64,000 bases of DNA. Origin: Sinorhizobium mexicanum (lineage in GTDB: Bacteria; Pseudomonadota; Alphaproteobacteria; Rhizobiales; Rhizobiaceae). Below the pieces are notes generated by a model. It saw nothing but the letters and a program-made list of their open reading frames with translations. It was not told the origin of the DNA and did not search any database. Of this stretch, positions 17,299 to 26,989 are shown in pieces (within the stretch, counting starts at the first letter, position 1; every line of letters starts with the position of its first letter). Location of the stretch: positions 391,677-455,676 of the forward strand of contig NZ_CP041240.1 in assembly GCF_013488225.1 (NCBI RefSeq). Reading direction: 5' to 3'. Position numbers and translations under genes: made by a program.

Positions 17299-18198
17299 AT
17301 GAAAAGAAGAGAAATAGAGGCGTTGCGCAGCCAAGTGAGCTGCGCGATCGTGCTCGAACAGGCGAACTTCGCAATTGATATCAAGGAAAGCACACGGCGC
17401 GCGGTCAAGTTTCGCCGCGGCGGTGAGATTATCATCGTCACGCATGAAGGACGCGGATGGTTCGATCCGCTCAGCGACGCGAAAGGCGATGTGTTCGGGC
17501 TTGTCGAGCATCTTGACCATGTCGGCTTTCTCGAAGGCGCCGAAAAGGTTGCAAATCTCGTCGGTCTTGAGATCACTGAGCCAGAGTGGCGGGATCCAAC
17601 GTATAATGGAGGGCACGAGATCACCCTTCATGCTCGTTGGCATGCGCGCCGCCGCCCGTGGCCCGGCTCGTCGACTTGGCGTTACCTCCAAGACGAGCGC
17701 TGTCTTCCGGCGGCTTTGCTCCGAGTGGCAATAAAATGCGACCTGCTTCGCGAAGGCCCTTATGGCAGCATGTGGGCAGCGCACAGGAACCATACCGGCG
17801 TTGTGACCGGATGGGAGGCGCGAGGTCCGCAATACCGGGGCTTCGCCTCCGGAGGAACGAAGGTTCTCTTCCGCCTTGGATCTGGAACCGCATTTCGCCT
17901 GGCCGTCACGGAAGCCGCGATCGACGCTTTGAGTCTTGCGGCGATCGAAGGGTTGCGTGAGGGCACGCTCTATCTCAGCACGGGCGGCGGATGGTCTCCG
18001 ACCGCGAAGGGGGCGTTGCGGGAATTGGCCTGCCAGACTGGCGTCCAGCTGGTCGCAGCAACAGACGCCAATTCACAAGGTGACATGTTTGCCGAGCGAG
18101 TGCGGTCACTTGCCAACGACGCCGGCTGCGATTGGATGCGGCTTCGCCCGCCCGAGGAGGATTGGAACGAGACCCTGAAGTCAGGCAGAAGGAAATAG
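17299..18198 (+). CDS. DUF3991/toprim-domain protein (plasmid primase-like)
   Basis: A 299-residue protein common on rhizobial plasmids. The N-terminal half is the DUF3991 zinc-finger-like region (RRAVKFRRGGEIIIVTHEG, RGWFDPLSDAKGDVFGLVEH). The C-terminal half is a toprim fold with VTEAAIDALSLAAIEG and VAATDANSQGD, as in primases that synthesise or remodel nucleic acid. The ATG at 17299 fits family starts and has GGAAG upstream; another ATG at 17266 is in frame. It is first in a run of plasmid-maintenance genes. Beyond its stop the neighbouring frame stays open, so a small frameshift near the 3' end is possible. Confidence 0.85.
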   Translation: MKRREIEALRSQVSCAIVLEQANFAIDIKESTRRAVKFRRGGEIIIVTHEGRGWFDPLSDAKGDVFGLVEHLDHVGFLEGAEKVANLVGLEITEPEWRDPTYNGGHEITLHARWHARRRPWPGSSTWRYLQDERCLPAALLRVAIKCDLLREGPYGSMWAAHRNHTGVVTGWEARGPQYRGFASGGTKVLFRLGSGTAFRLAVTEAAIDALSLAAIEGLREGTLYLSTGGGWSPTAKGALRELACQTGVQLVAATDANSQGDMFAERVRSLANDAGCDWMRLRPPEEDWNETLKSGRRK

Positions 18199-18397
18199 AC
18201 AAAAGACGGAAAGAGGAAGAGGCGTCCCGCATGCGCGCCGCCCGCGTCAAGGAAGGCTTCGCCCGGCTTAAGCCGGCCCTTGACCCGGCCGGTCGCGATG
18301 TCGGCGGCTCGAAAGGGTCATGAAGGACCGAAGAGGATGGCAAGGTCGAGAGGACTGTGCCGCGCCTTCGGTTCGGTAAACGCGCAAGGAGCCGCAG

Positions 18398-19003
18398 ATG
18401 ACCTCTTCTCCCGCAATCCGTAAGGTGTTTCAGGGCGTCGCAAGCCGCCAGCAGATGTTCCGCATGTTCGATCGCCACGCGCAGCGACCCAACCGTTGGG
18501 AAGGTGACGCAACCCCGCTCTACGCCGGCGAATGGTTCGAAATCGCCGAGGCCGAACACGACTACATGTTCGAAGTCCTTCCGCCGCTCTGGATCCGCGG
18601 CTCGATGTTCGCCATGTGCGAGCTGCTGACTGGATCGGTGGCGAGCGTGTTCTTCGCCCTTCGGATCGACGAGGCGCTCCGATATTTTCACGGCTATTGC
18701 GACCTTTCAGATAAGGCATTCGTTGAGGCGATGCGCGTTGCGATTGTCGAGCGCGAGAGCCGTCCGGTGCGCGCCATGACGCGGAAGGAGCGCCTCGAGC
18801 ATATCTGGAGCAGCACGGCGGATGACTATCGCGGCTATGCCGGTGAGCGCTGGGCGGAGGCCTCTCGCGGCAAACGCACCGTGATGCTCTATGGCGGGAA
18901 AGAGGGGACCTTTCTGACGCTGTTGGAAGACCTGACCGACGACGAGATCGCCGCCAAGCTGCCGGTGCATCTGCGCTATCTCCCCTCGCCGATCGCGGCA
19001 TGA
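18398..19003 (+). CDS. DUF1419-domain protein
   Basis: A 201-residue conserved rhizobial plasmid protein of the DUF1419 family. It begins with IRKVFQGVASRQQMFRMFDR and includes GEWFEIAEAEHDYMFEVLPP and a basic central segment (MTRKERLEHIW). There is no signal peptide and no known catalytic motif. It lies 12 bp before the DUF3085 gene in the same orientation, so the two are probably co-transcribed. The role is unknown; the neighbourhood suggests plasmid establishment after transfer. Confidence 0.85.
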   Translation: MTSSPAIRKVFQGVASRQQMFRMFDRHAQRPNRWEGDATPLYAGEWFEIAEAEHDYMFEVLPPLWIRGSMFAMCELLTGSVASVFFALRIDEALRYFHGYCDLSDKAFVEAMRVAIVERESRPVRAMTRKERLEHIWSSTADDYRGYAGERWAEASRGKRTVMLYGGKEGTFLTLLEDLTDDEIAAKLPVHLRYLPSPIAA

Positions 19004-19015
19004 GGAGGTGCTGTC

Positions 19016-19417
19016 ATGCTCACGTTCCCGATCGCATCCGTGCGCGAGGTGATCGCCCGCGGCCGCGCCGATGCCGAAGCCAATGGCGGCTTTCGCAATC
19101 CCTATTACGGACTCCTGCCCGGCAAGGATGAACAGCCGGGCCTCTGGCTGGTCGGAGATCATGGGGTTTACATTTTGTCGAACGGTAAGCTTGCCGACGG
19201 CGCGAAAGCCCTCGTCGTCTTTGCCGAAGAGTGCAATCCGACCAGTAACGACGACTGGCTTGACGCCAAGCGTCGGACATTCGGCGGCGACGATGGTGTC
19301 GACTTTATCGATGCCGAGCGGCTGGAGGCGATGATTGCGGCGAGCCCCAATGCCACGCATCTTCGCGTCGTTTTCTTGGCCGACACCATGCAGATTTCGG
19401 TAGTCGAGCGCGCCTAG
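19016..19417 (+). CDS. DUF3085-domain protein
   Basis: A 133-residue soluble protein of the DUF3085 family, with family segments FRNPYYGLLPGKDEQPGLWL, DHGVYILSNG and VVFAEECNPTSNDDWL. A GGAGG site precedes the ATG. It follows the DUF1419 gene by 12 bp and precedes the large methylase-helicase gene by about 120 bp. No enzymatic motif is visible and function is unknown. Its occurrence beside DUF1419 and the helicase is typical of rhizobial plasmid backbones as I recall them. Confidence 0.82.
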   Translation: MLTFPIASVREVIARGRADAEANGGFRNPYYGLLPGKDEQPGLWLVGDHGVYILSNGKLADGAKALVVFAEECNPTSNDDWLDAKRRTFGGDDGVDFIDAERLEAMIAASPNATHLRVVFLADTMQISVVERA

Positions 19418-19541
19418 CGCTTTGCCGACCATAGCCGCACCGCCAGCCATAGACGGCTGCCCTTTCCACCACCTCCGCGTCCGATCCGCTGTCCCTTGCG
19501 ACAGGACGAAGACGCTCGCCCTCTGACCAAGGAGCTATTCG

Positions 19542-21953
19542 ATGAGCAATGATCCCTTCACCCTTGATATGTTCGCCGGCAGCGCGCTGTCGTCGGGTCT
19601 CCGGTTCGGCGTCACCGCATTTGGCGGCTTCGCCGCCAACGACGACGATCCCGATCCGACGCCGCCCTCCCCCTCCCCCGCGCTTCCTCTGCCGGCGGCC
19701 AAGCAGCCGGCGTCAAACAAACAGGCCGATCGCCCCAATTTCTATCTCGATGATGGCGACCGTGGCTTGGCCGCCACGTGGAAGGAACGCGCGCGAATGA
19801 ATGTCGCCGCCATCCTGACCGCCAGCGAAATCGACAAGCAGGATCGGTCTGCCACACATGAGGAGCAAGCGAGGTTGATCCGGTTTACCGGTTTCGGCAG
19901 CTCGGATCTGGCGAATGGAATGTTTCGTCGCCCCGGTCAACCGGATTTCCGGGCGGGCTGGGACGATCTCGGTAGTACTCTGGAGTCGGCGGTCAGCGAG
20001 ACGGATTATGCTTCGCTGGCGCGCTGCACCCAATATGCCCACTTCACGCCCGAATTCGTAATCCGGGCAATCTGGGCAGGCCTGCAGCGGCTCGGATGGC
20101 GCGGCGGCCGCGTGCTGGAACCGGGGATCGGGACGGGCCTGTTTCCGGCGCTGATGCCAAAGCTCTATCGCGACGTGAGCTACGTCACCGGCATTGAACT
20201 CGATCCGGTCACGGCGCGTATCGTCCGGCTGCTTCGGCCGAAAGCGCGGATCATCAACGCGGACTTCGCGCGCACCGACCTCAATCCAATCTACGATCTG
20301 GCCATCGGCAATCCGCCCTTCTCCGATCGGACGGTTCGCTCCGACCGGCACTATCGCTCGCTCGGTCTCAGGCTGCACGATTATTTCATCGCGCGGTCGA
20401 TTGATCTCTTGAAACCTGGCGCATTGGCTGCCTTCGTCACCAGCGCCGGTACACTGGATAAGGCCGACAGCAGGTGCCGAGAGCATGTTGCCAAATCCGC
20501 CGACCTAATCGCCGCCATCCGTCTACCTGAAGGCAGTTTCCGGCGAGATGCCGGTACCGACGTTGTGGTCGACATCCTGTTCTTCCGCAAGCGCAAGGCT
20601 GGCGAACCGACACGCGATCTCGCCTGGCTCGATCTGGAGGAAGTCCGCGCTACGACCGAGGGGGAAGGGCCGATCCGCGTGAACCGCTGGTTTGCACGCC
20701 ATCCGGATTTCGTGCTCGGCACCCATGCGCTCACTGCCGGGCAGTTCGGTGAAGGCTACACGTGCCTGCCGTGCGCCGGCGAGGACCTCACGGTGGCCTT
20801 GAATGCCGCCATTCAATTGCTTCCCGAGGGTATCTATGACGGCGAGCCCGGCGAAATCGACGTCGATCTCGAAGACGAGTTGGCCGAATTCGTCGACCTG
20901 AAACCCGACAGCACGCGGGTCCGCGAAGGCAGCTTCTTCATCGACGACAGGCACGGTCTCATGCAGATCGTCGACGGGGCGCCTGTGGCGATCACGGTGC
21001 GCAAGGGCCGCGGCACCGACGGCATCCCGGAAAAACATGTTCGCATCATCAAGAAACTGATCCCAATCCGCGACGCCGTGCGCGAGGTGCTGAAAGCGCA
21101 GGAGATGGACCGGCCCTGGCGCGACCTGCAGGTGCGGTTGCGTATCGCCTGGTCGAGTTTCGTGCGTGACTTCGGAGCGATCAATCATACGACGGTGTCG
21201 ATCAGCGAAACCGAGGAGACTGGCGAGATCCGCGAGATTCATCGTCGCCCAAACCTTGCACCCTTTCTTGACGATCCGGATTGCTGGCTGGTCGCCTCGA
21301 TCGAGGACTATGACATCGAAACCGATACGGCCAGGCCAGGCCCGATCTTCTCCGAGCGCGTCATTGCACCCCCTGCCCCGCCTGTGATCAGCAACGCCGC
21401 CGATGCGCTGGCCGTCGTGCTCAACGATCGCGGCCATGTCGATCTTGAGCATATCGCCGAGCTCCTGCATTGCGACAGCGATGCGGTCCTCGACGAACTC
21501 GAAGATGCAATCTTTCGCGATCCGGCCGACGGCTCCTGGCAAACCTCGGACGCCTATCTCTCCGGCGCCGTGCGCACGAAACTCGCCGTCGCGGAAGCCG
21601 CGGCCGGGCTCGATCCTGCTTATGAGCGCAATGTCCGTGCGCTTCAGGCCGTGCAGCCCGCCGATCTACGCCCATCGGATATCACCGCACGGCTTGGCGC
21701 GCCCTGGATACCGCCGACCGATATCGTCCAATTCGTGCACGAAACGATGGGTGCCGAGATCAGGATCCATCACATGCCGGAACTCGGCTCATGGACCGTC
21801 GCGGCGCGGCAACTCGGATGGACGGCTGCCGGCACATCCGAATGGGGCACCGATCGCCGGCACGCCGGCGAGTTACTCGCCGATGCGCTGAACAGCCGGG
21901 TGCGCAGATCTTCGACGTGTTCAAGGATGCCGACGGCGAACGGCGGGTCCTGA
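19542..21953 (+). CDS. Methylase-helicase giant protein, N-terminal part (frameshifted)
   Basis: The first 803 codons of what is normally one protein of roughly 1,700 residues. An adenine-specific DNA methyltransferase domain is visible: a GRVLEPGIGTGLFPAL SAM-binding loop and the catalytic IGNPPFSD motif with N257. Linker and strand-rich regions follow. Homology continues into a different frame at about 21,895, so this frame ends in 20-odd unrelated codons. A single missing base explains this. If the frameshift is real, the product is a free methylase half. The role is inferred to be protection or processing of incoming plasmid DNA. Confidence 0.85.
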   Translation: MSNDPFTLDMFAGSALSSGLRFGVTAFGGFAANDDDPDPTPPSPSPALPLPAAKQPASNKQADRPNFYLDDGDRGLAATWKERARMNVAAILTASEIDKQDRSATHEEQARLIRFTGFGSSDLANGMFRRPGQPDFRAGWDDLGSTLESAVSETDYASLARCTQYAHFTPEFVIRAIWAGLQRLGWRGGRVLEPGIGTGLFPALMPKLYRDVSYVTGIELDPVTARIVRLLRPKARIINADFARTDLNPIYDLAIGNPPFSDRTVRSDRHYRSLGLRLHDYFIARSIDLLKPGALAAFVTSAGTLDKADSRCREHVAKSADLIAAIRLPEGSFRRDAGTDVVVDILFFRKRKAGEPTRDLAWLDLEEVRATTEGEGPIRVNRWFARHPDFVLGTHALTAGQFGEGYTCLPCAGEDLTVALNAAIQLLPEGIYDGEPGEIDVDLEDELAEFVDLKPDSTRVREGSFFIDDRHGLMQIVDGAPVAITVRKGRGTDGIPEKHVRIIKKLIPIRDAVREVLKAQEMDRPWRDLQVRLRIAWSSFVRDFGAINHTTVSISETEETGEIREIHRRPNLAPFLDDPDCWLVASIEDYDIETDTARPGPIFSERVIAPPAPPVISNAADALAVVLNDRGHVDLEHIAELLHCDSDAVLDELEDAIFRDPADGSWQTSDAYLSGAVRTKLAVAEAAAGLDPAYERNVRALQAVQPADLRPSDITARLGAPWIPPTDIVQFVHETMGAEIRIHHMPELGSWTVAARQLGWTAAGTSEWGTDRRHAGELLADALNSRVRRSSTCSRMPTANGGS

Positions 21954-24640
21954 ACGTCGTCGACACCGAAGCGGCGCGCGACAGGCTGCAGAAGATCAAG
22001 CTGGCCTTCCAGAACTGGATCTGGACCGATCCTGATCGTACCGACCGGCTCGCGCGGGTCTATAACGATCGCTTCAACAATATCGCGCCCAGGCGTTTCG
22101 ACGGCTCGCACCTCAAACTGCCCGGCGCCTCTGGCGCCTTTGTTCTTTATAGGCATCAGAAACGCGGCATCTGGCGCATCATTTCGTCCGGCTCGACCTA
22201 TCTGGCGCACGCCGTCGGCGCCGGCAAAACGATGACGATGGCGGCAGCCATCATGGAACAGCGCCGGCTTGGGCTGATCGCCAAGGCGATGCTGGTGGTG
22301 CCCGGCCATTGCCTCGCACAGGCCGCCCGCGAATTTCTGGCGCTTTATCCGAATGCCCGCATTCTCGTCGCCGACGAGACCAACTTCACCAAAGACAAGC
22401 GGGCCCGGTTCCTGTCGCGCGCGGCAACGGCGAGCTGGGATGCGATCATCATCACCCATTCAGCGTTCCGGTTCATCGCCGTGCCGTCGACCTTTGAACA
22501 ACAGATGATCCAGGACGAGCTGCAGCTCTACGAGGAACTTCTCACCAAGGTCGACAGCGAGGATCGCGTCTCGCGCAAACGGCTCGAACGGCTGAAGGAG
22601 GGCCTGAGGGAACGGCTCGAGGCGCTGTCGACTCGCAAGGACGATCTGCTGACCATCTCGGAAATCGGCATCGATCAGATCGTCGTCGATGAGGCGCAGG
22701 AATTCCGCAAGCTTTCCTTCGCCACCAACATGTCGACCTTGAAAGGCATCGATCCGAATGGCTCGCACCGCGCCTGGGATCTTTACGTCAAGTCCCGCTT
22801 CATCGAGACGAAGAATCCCGGCCGTGCCCTGGTTCTTGCTTCGGGTACGCCGATCACCAACACGCTCGGCGAAATGTTCTCGGTCCAGCGCCTGCTCGGC
22901 CACGCGTCGCTAGCCGAACGTGGCCTGCACGAGTTCGACGCCTGGGCTTCAACCTTCGGCGACACCACGACCGAGCTGGAGATCCAGCCGTCCGGCAAAT
23001 ACAAGCCGGTTAGCCGCTTTGCCTCCTTCGTCAATGTTCCCGAGTTGATCGCCATGTTCCGCAGCTTCGCGGACGTGGTGATGCCTGGGGATCTCCGAGA
23101 ATACGTTAAAGTACCTGTTATCTCGACGGGCCGGCGGCAGATCCTGACCGCCAAGCCGACGCAAGCCTTCAAGAACTACCAGACGATCCTCGACGCCCGC
23201 ATCAAGGCGATCGAGATGCGTGAGGGACCTGCGCATCCCGGCGACGATATCCTGCTCTCAGTCATCACCGACGGGCGCCATGCCGCCATCGACCTGCGCC
23301 TGGTCGATCCAGCCAATGACAATGAGCCGGACAACAAGCTCAACCTGTTGGTCCAGAACGCACATCGTATCTGGCGGGAGACCGCGCAAAGTACCTACCT
23401 CCGACCGGACGGCAAACCGTTCGATCTGCCCGGTGCGGCGCAGATGATCTTTTCCGATCTCGGCACCATCAATGTAGAGAAGACCAGAGGTTTTTCGGCC
23501 TACCGCTGGATCCGCGACGAGCTCGTCCGCATGGGCGTTCCGGCATCCGAAATCGCCTTCATGCAGGACTACAAGAAAACCGAGGCGAAGCAACGCCTGT
23601 TCGCAGACGTGCGCGCCGGCAAAATTCGCTTCCTGATCGGCTCGTCAGACACGATGGGGACCGGTGTGAACGCGCAGCTTCGCCTCAAGGCGCTGCATCA
23701 TCTCGACGTCCCATGGCTGCCTTCGCAGATCGAACAACGGGAGGGCCGGATCGTGCGGCAGGGCAACCAGCATGATGAGGTCGACATCTTCGCTTATGCC
23801 ACGCAGGGTTCGCTCGACGCCAGCATGTGGCAGAACAACGAGCGTAAGGCCCGCTTCATCGCCGCGGCCTTGTCCGGTGACACGTCGATCCGCCGGCTCG
23901 AAGATCTTGGCGAGGGTGCTGCCAACCAGTTCGCCATGGCCAAGGCCATCGCGAGCGGCGACGAACGTCTGATGCAGAAGGCGGGGCTCGAGGCCGACAT
24001 TGCCCGTCTCGAGCGGCTGCGCGCCGCCCATGGCGACGACCAGTATGCGGTGCGTCGGCAGATCCGCGATGCCGAACGCGCCATAGAGATTTCGATCCGG
24101 CGCATCGCCGAGATCGGCAGGGACATCGAGCGTCTCATTCCGACGGCCGGCGATGCGTTCGTCACGACGATCATGGGCAAGGCTTACGACGAGCGCAAGC
24201 TTGCCGGACGCGCGCTGATGAAGGAGATCCTGACTCTCGTTCAACTCCAGCAGGAGGGCGAAGTCGCCATCGCCTCAATCGGCGGCTTCGATCTCATCTA
24301 TTGCGGCGAACGTTTCGGTAAGGGCGATGGATATCGCTATACGACCCTGCTTCGGCGCACTGGCGCGGACTACGAGATCGATCTGGCGGTAACTGTGACG
24401 CCGCTCGGCGCCGTCTCCCGCCTTGAGCATGCGCTTGACGGGTTTGAAGACGAGCAGAACCACTATCAACGCCGCCTGGAGGAAGCGCAGCGGCGCCTTG
24501 CCTCCTATCGCTCGCGCCAGGGCGGCGCTTTTGCCTTTGCTGACGAACTGGCCGAGAAGCGCAGGCGGCTTCGGGGCGTCGATGAGGCATTGGCGGCCGC
24601 GGCACGCGAGGAAACGGCAGACGCATCACAAGCGGCTTAA
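21895..24640 (+). pseudogene. Methylase-helicase giant protein, C-terminal helicase part
   Basis: Continuation of the preceding protein in the -1 frame, from IFDVFKDADGERRVLNVVDT onward. It has a superfamily 2 helicase: AVGAGKTMTM (Walker A, about 22,215), VVDEAQEFRKL (DEAQ box) and the C-terminal IEQREGRIVRQGNQ motif VI, followed by long coiled-coil helices. There is no ribosome site at the junction, so independent translation is doubtful. An open frame in this phase begins at 21791, but its first 35 codons are out-of-frame methylase sequence. It could also be a sequencing error. Confidence 0.8.
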
Positions 24641-24842
24641 GGCACCGCCAAGTGCTGACATGCGTTCGCGACGTGGTTTTAGAAGCAGCAGCGCAGCATG
24701 CGCATAGCTGCATTGCACAATAAATGTTTTCCATCCGATCAAAAAATGATCATTGGTGGCACAGCTGATGCATATGGCGGCTTTCCTCCCAGTTCCGCCG
24801 TATCAGCTGCTCCCTCTGGAGGTAAATTGACCTCCACACTTC

Positions 24843-24875
24843 ATGGGCCGCGGTTTCCGCTGGCCCATTTTTTTT
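24843..24875 (+). terminator. Intrinsic terminator after methylase-helicase
   Basis: ATGGGCC (24843-24849) pairs with GGCCCAT (24862-24868), with an inner GCGG/CCGC stem, followed by a run of eight Ts. It lies about 200 bp after the helicase stop and just before the end of the convergent phospholipase-D-like gene. Confidence 0.8.
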
Positions 24876-24892
24876 CTGCAAATCACGCGGCC

Positions 24893-26596
24893 TCAGGCTT
24901 CGGGGCGCCAGAATGCCAGCATCCGCTTGGTTTCACCGGTCGTGCGCCGGCGCTGCCACTTGGGATCGCGCGACAGATACTGAAACGGATCTCTGTCTTT
25001 CCGCTCAGCTTCTTCAAGATATGCCCGCCAACGATAGTGGTTGTAGGTCTGCACCGCATTGATGGCGTAGTGCGTGGCGATCTCCCTATGACCGCGGATT
25101 ACGATGAAGTTCTCATCGTTGTCCCGACTGGCGGCCTTCGAGAAATTGTGCGAACCGGTAACGACAATGGGGTCATCGCTGAACGGGTCGATCACCAGGA
25201 CCTTCGAATGCGTGATTGCGTGGCCGATGCTGTTCCTGAATTCGTTCGCGGTTCCTTCGACCGCCCATCGGCCAACGGACATATCCACGCCGGTTGCCTG
25301 GGCCGTATCGAGGAAGAACCGCTCGGGAACCTGCTTCAGCAATTTGAAGTCTTCGAGCCCGTTGCTCGTCAATTGCGTCGCCACCCCGCGAACATAGAGG
25401 TCCTTCTCGCTCTGCATCCGAAGGAGGGTCCGCACCGGTTCATTCCCCGGCTGGAACATGACGAAGAAAATGCCTTGGCGCGCGCCCTTCACGAGCTCGA
25501 TCAGTTCCTTGATATCGATCTCGCGGCTAACCCTGGAGAACCAGCTGTCGATCTTGGCCCCGCCAAGTGCAATGTCGCGCTTTGGCTTGTTGTTCGAGGT
25601 CAACAGATCGTCCGAGAACCCGTGGCCGGCCCCTTTGAGGAGCTCGAACTGCGCCTCGAAGTGCGCCGCGAGCTCGGCATTTTCGATCAGGATGCCGTTG
25701 TTGAGCTGCGTGCAAAGGCCGGTCGGCGTCCAATTGAAACTTCCGGTCCAGACTTTTGCGGGACGAAACAGATCCCCCTCCCGCTCTCCGATGACGACGA
25801 ACTTGTTATGCGCAAGGCCGTCCGGCGCGAGGAACCTGTCGTGTATGACGCAGCCGAAACCTTTCAGCCGGGCGCGAGCCTTGGCGTTCTCATCGGCGCC
25901 ATCCTGCTTGACGCTCCCGTTCGCAAGAACAATATGTGCTCGCTTGCCAATGGCCACCAGGCCATCGAGCAGCTCGTCGTCGCTGAGTTCGTAGAGTGCC
26001 GCGTGAAGTTCGAGTTGAGGGGTGCGCTCCACTTCGCTCATCATGGTGAGGACGGTTTCGCGAAGGGTTCCGCCAAGAAAATTGCGAACGCCGCGGTCGA
26101 CTTCCTGGCTGATGATGACGGCTTTTTCCTTGAGCTCCTGAAGGGTGATCCCCTTCTCCTTCATGTATCGCGCCATGAACTGGGACAGGACAAAGCCTCG
26201 GTTGAAATGAACGCTTACCCCGTCGCCGCAATCGGGCGTCAGACGCAGTGTCGGTGACCAGTCGCTCGCCGGCCCATCCGTCAATTTTCCATCAACTCCG
26301 ACGACCCGCGCGATGACGCGGTAGGATATGACGTCCCCGAGATCAGCGGCATGATCGGTCCAGTCGTAGCGTTGAAACGGCCACATGTCGGACGGGCTTG
26401 ACCTGTAGCGTTCGCCATGCGGATCGAGCTCGACGTCGTCCTCGAACCCGACGCGATTGGACAGGAACTTTGGCTCTGCATCGCCTCGCTTGCACTGGAT
26501 TGCGAAGCCCAGGCATCCGGCGATGTCTTCCTGATGTGACCACACCAGGTGAACATCGTCCGCGTTCGAAAACACCTTCAACGCGATTTCAGACAT
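24893..26596 (-). CDS. Phospholipase-D-superfamily protein with two HKD motifs
   Basis: A 567-residue protein. An N-terminal all-beta region of about 120 residues is followed by two PLD half-domains: HNKFVVIGE (H263) with the downstream GSFNWT, and HSKVLVIDP (H463) with GSHNFSKA. Paired HKD motifs form one active site in phosphodiesterases, including nucleases of the PLD fold. I start at ATG 26596, preceded by GGGGAGGG. It is a single gene, opposite in strand to its neighbours and isolated between plasmid-backbone genes, so it looks like a cargo insertion. A nuclease or defence role is possible but not shown. Confidence 0.85.
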   Translation of the reverse strand: MSEIALKVFSNADDVHLVWSHQEDIAGCLGFAIQCKRGDAEPKFLSNRVGFEDDVELDPHGERYRSSPSDMWPFQRYDWTDHAADLGDVISYRVIARVVGVDGKLTDGPASDWSPTLRLTPDCGDGVSVHFNRGFVLSQFMARYMKEKGITLQELKEKAVIISQEVDRGVRNFLGGTLRETVLTMMSEVERTPQLELHAALYELSDDELLDGLVAIGKRAHIVLANGSVKQDGADENAKARARLKGFGCVIHDRFLAPDGLAHNKFVVIGEREGDLFRPAKVWTGSFNWTPTGLCTQLNNGILIENAELAAHFEAQFELLKGAGHGFSDDLLTSNNKPKRDIALGGAKIDSWFSRVSREIDIKELIELVKGARQGIFFVMFQPGNEPVRTLLRMQSEKDLYVRGVATQLTSNGLEDFKLLKQVPERFFLDTAQATGVDMSVGRWAVEGTANEFRNSIGHAITHSKVLVIDPFSDDPIVVTGSHNFSKAASRDNDENFIVIRGHREIATHYAINAVQTYNHYRWRAYLEEAERKDRDPFQYLSRDPKWQRRRTTGETKRMLAFWRPEA

Positions 26597-26989
26597 CAAA
26601 CCCTCCCCTTGTTCGATCTGACCGGATCGCCAGCTACGTCGACGGGGTCATGTATAGGCAAGGAATAGTTGTGCGCGTGTGACAGTGGATCACTTCGAAG
26701 TGGGTTTGAAGCAGGAATAATCATCCAAGAAAGAATAAGGGCTGAGAGAGGTGAAACCCGTCGCAGATCGGTCCGCCGGCTGCCGCTGGCGCTCAACCGC
26801 GCCGCTCGCCATCCCGGCCACTCGTCCTTCGCAGGGCTGTCAGCCCCGCTCGTCCCTCGCGGCAGCGATGCTCGGCCGCAGTTGCACCCGGCCGGCCGCT
26901 CCGCGCTCCGGGCCGTGTCTTCGGGAAGAAAGAAGACGCGAGAAGGACCGGTAGAGGGCCGTGTCCATATCCCCGAGAAGGAACATCCC
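26597..26989. other. Divergent intergenic region before the ParB-like gene
   Basis: About 390 bp between the divergent phospholipase-D-like and ParB-like genes. An open frame in phase with the latter reaches back to 26669 but is arginine-rich and unlike the family, so I regard it as untranslated leader. No clear operator was seen. Confidence 0.45.

Noticed and set aside
24698..26257. A 519-codon frame antisense to the PLD-like gene
   Set aside because: It is the mirror of a gene with two clear HKD motifs; the antisense product matches no family.
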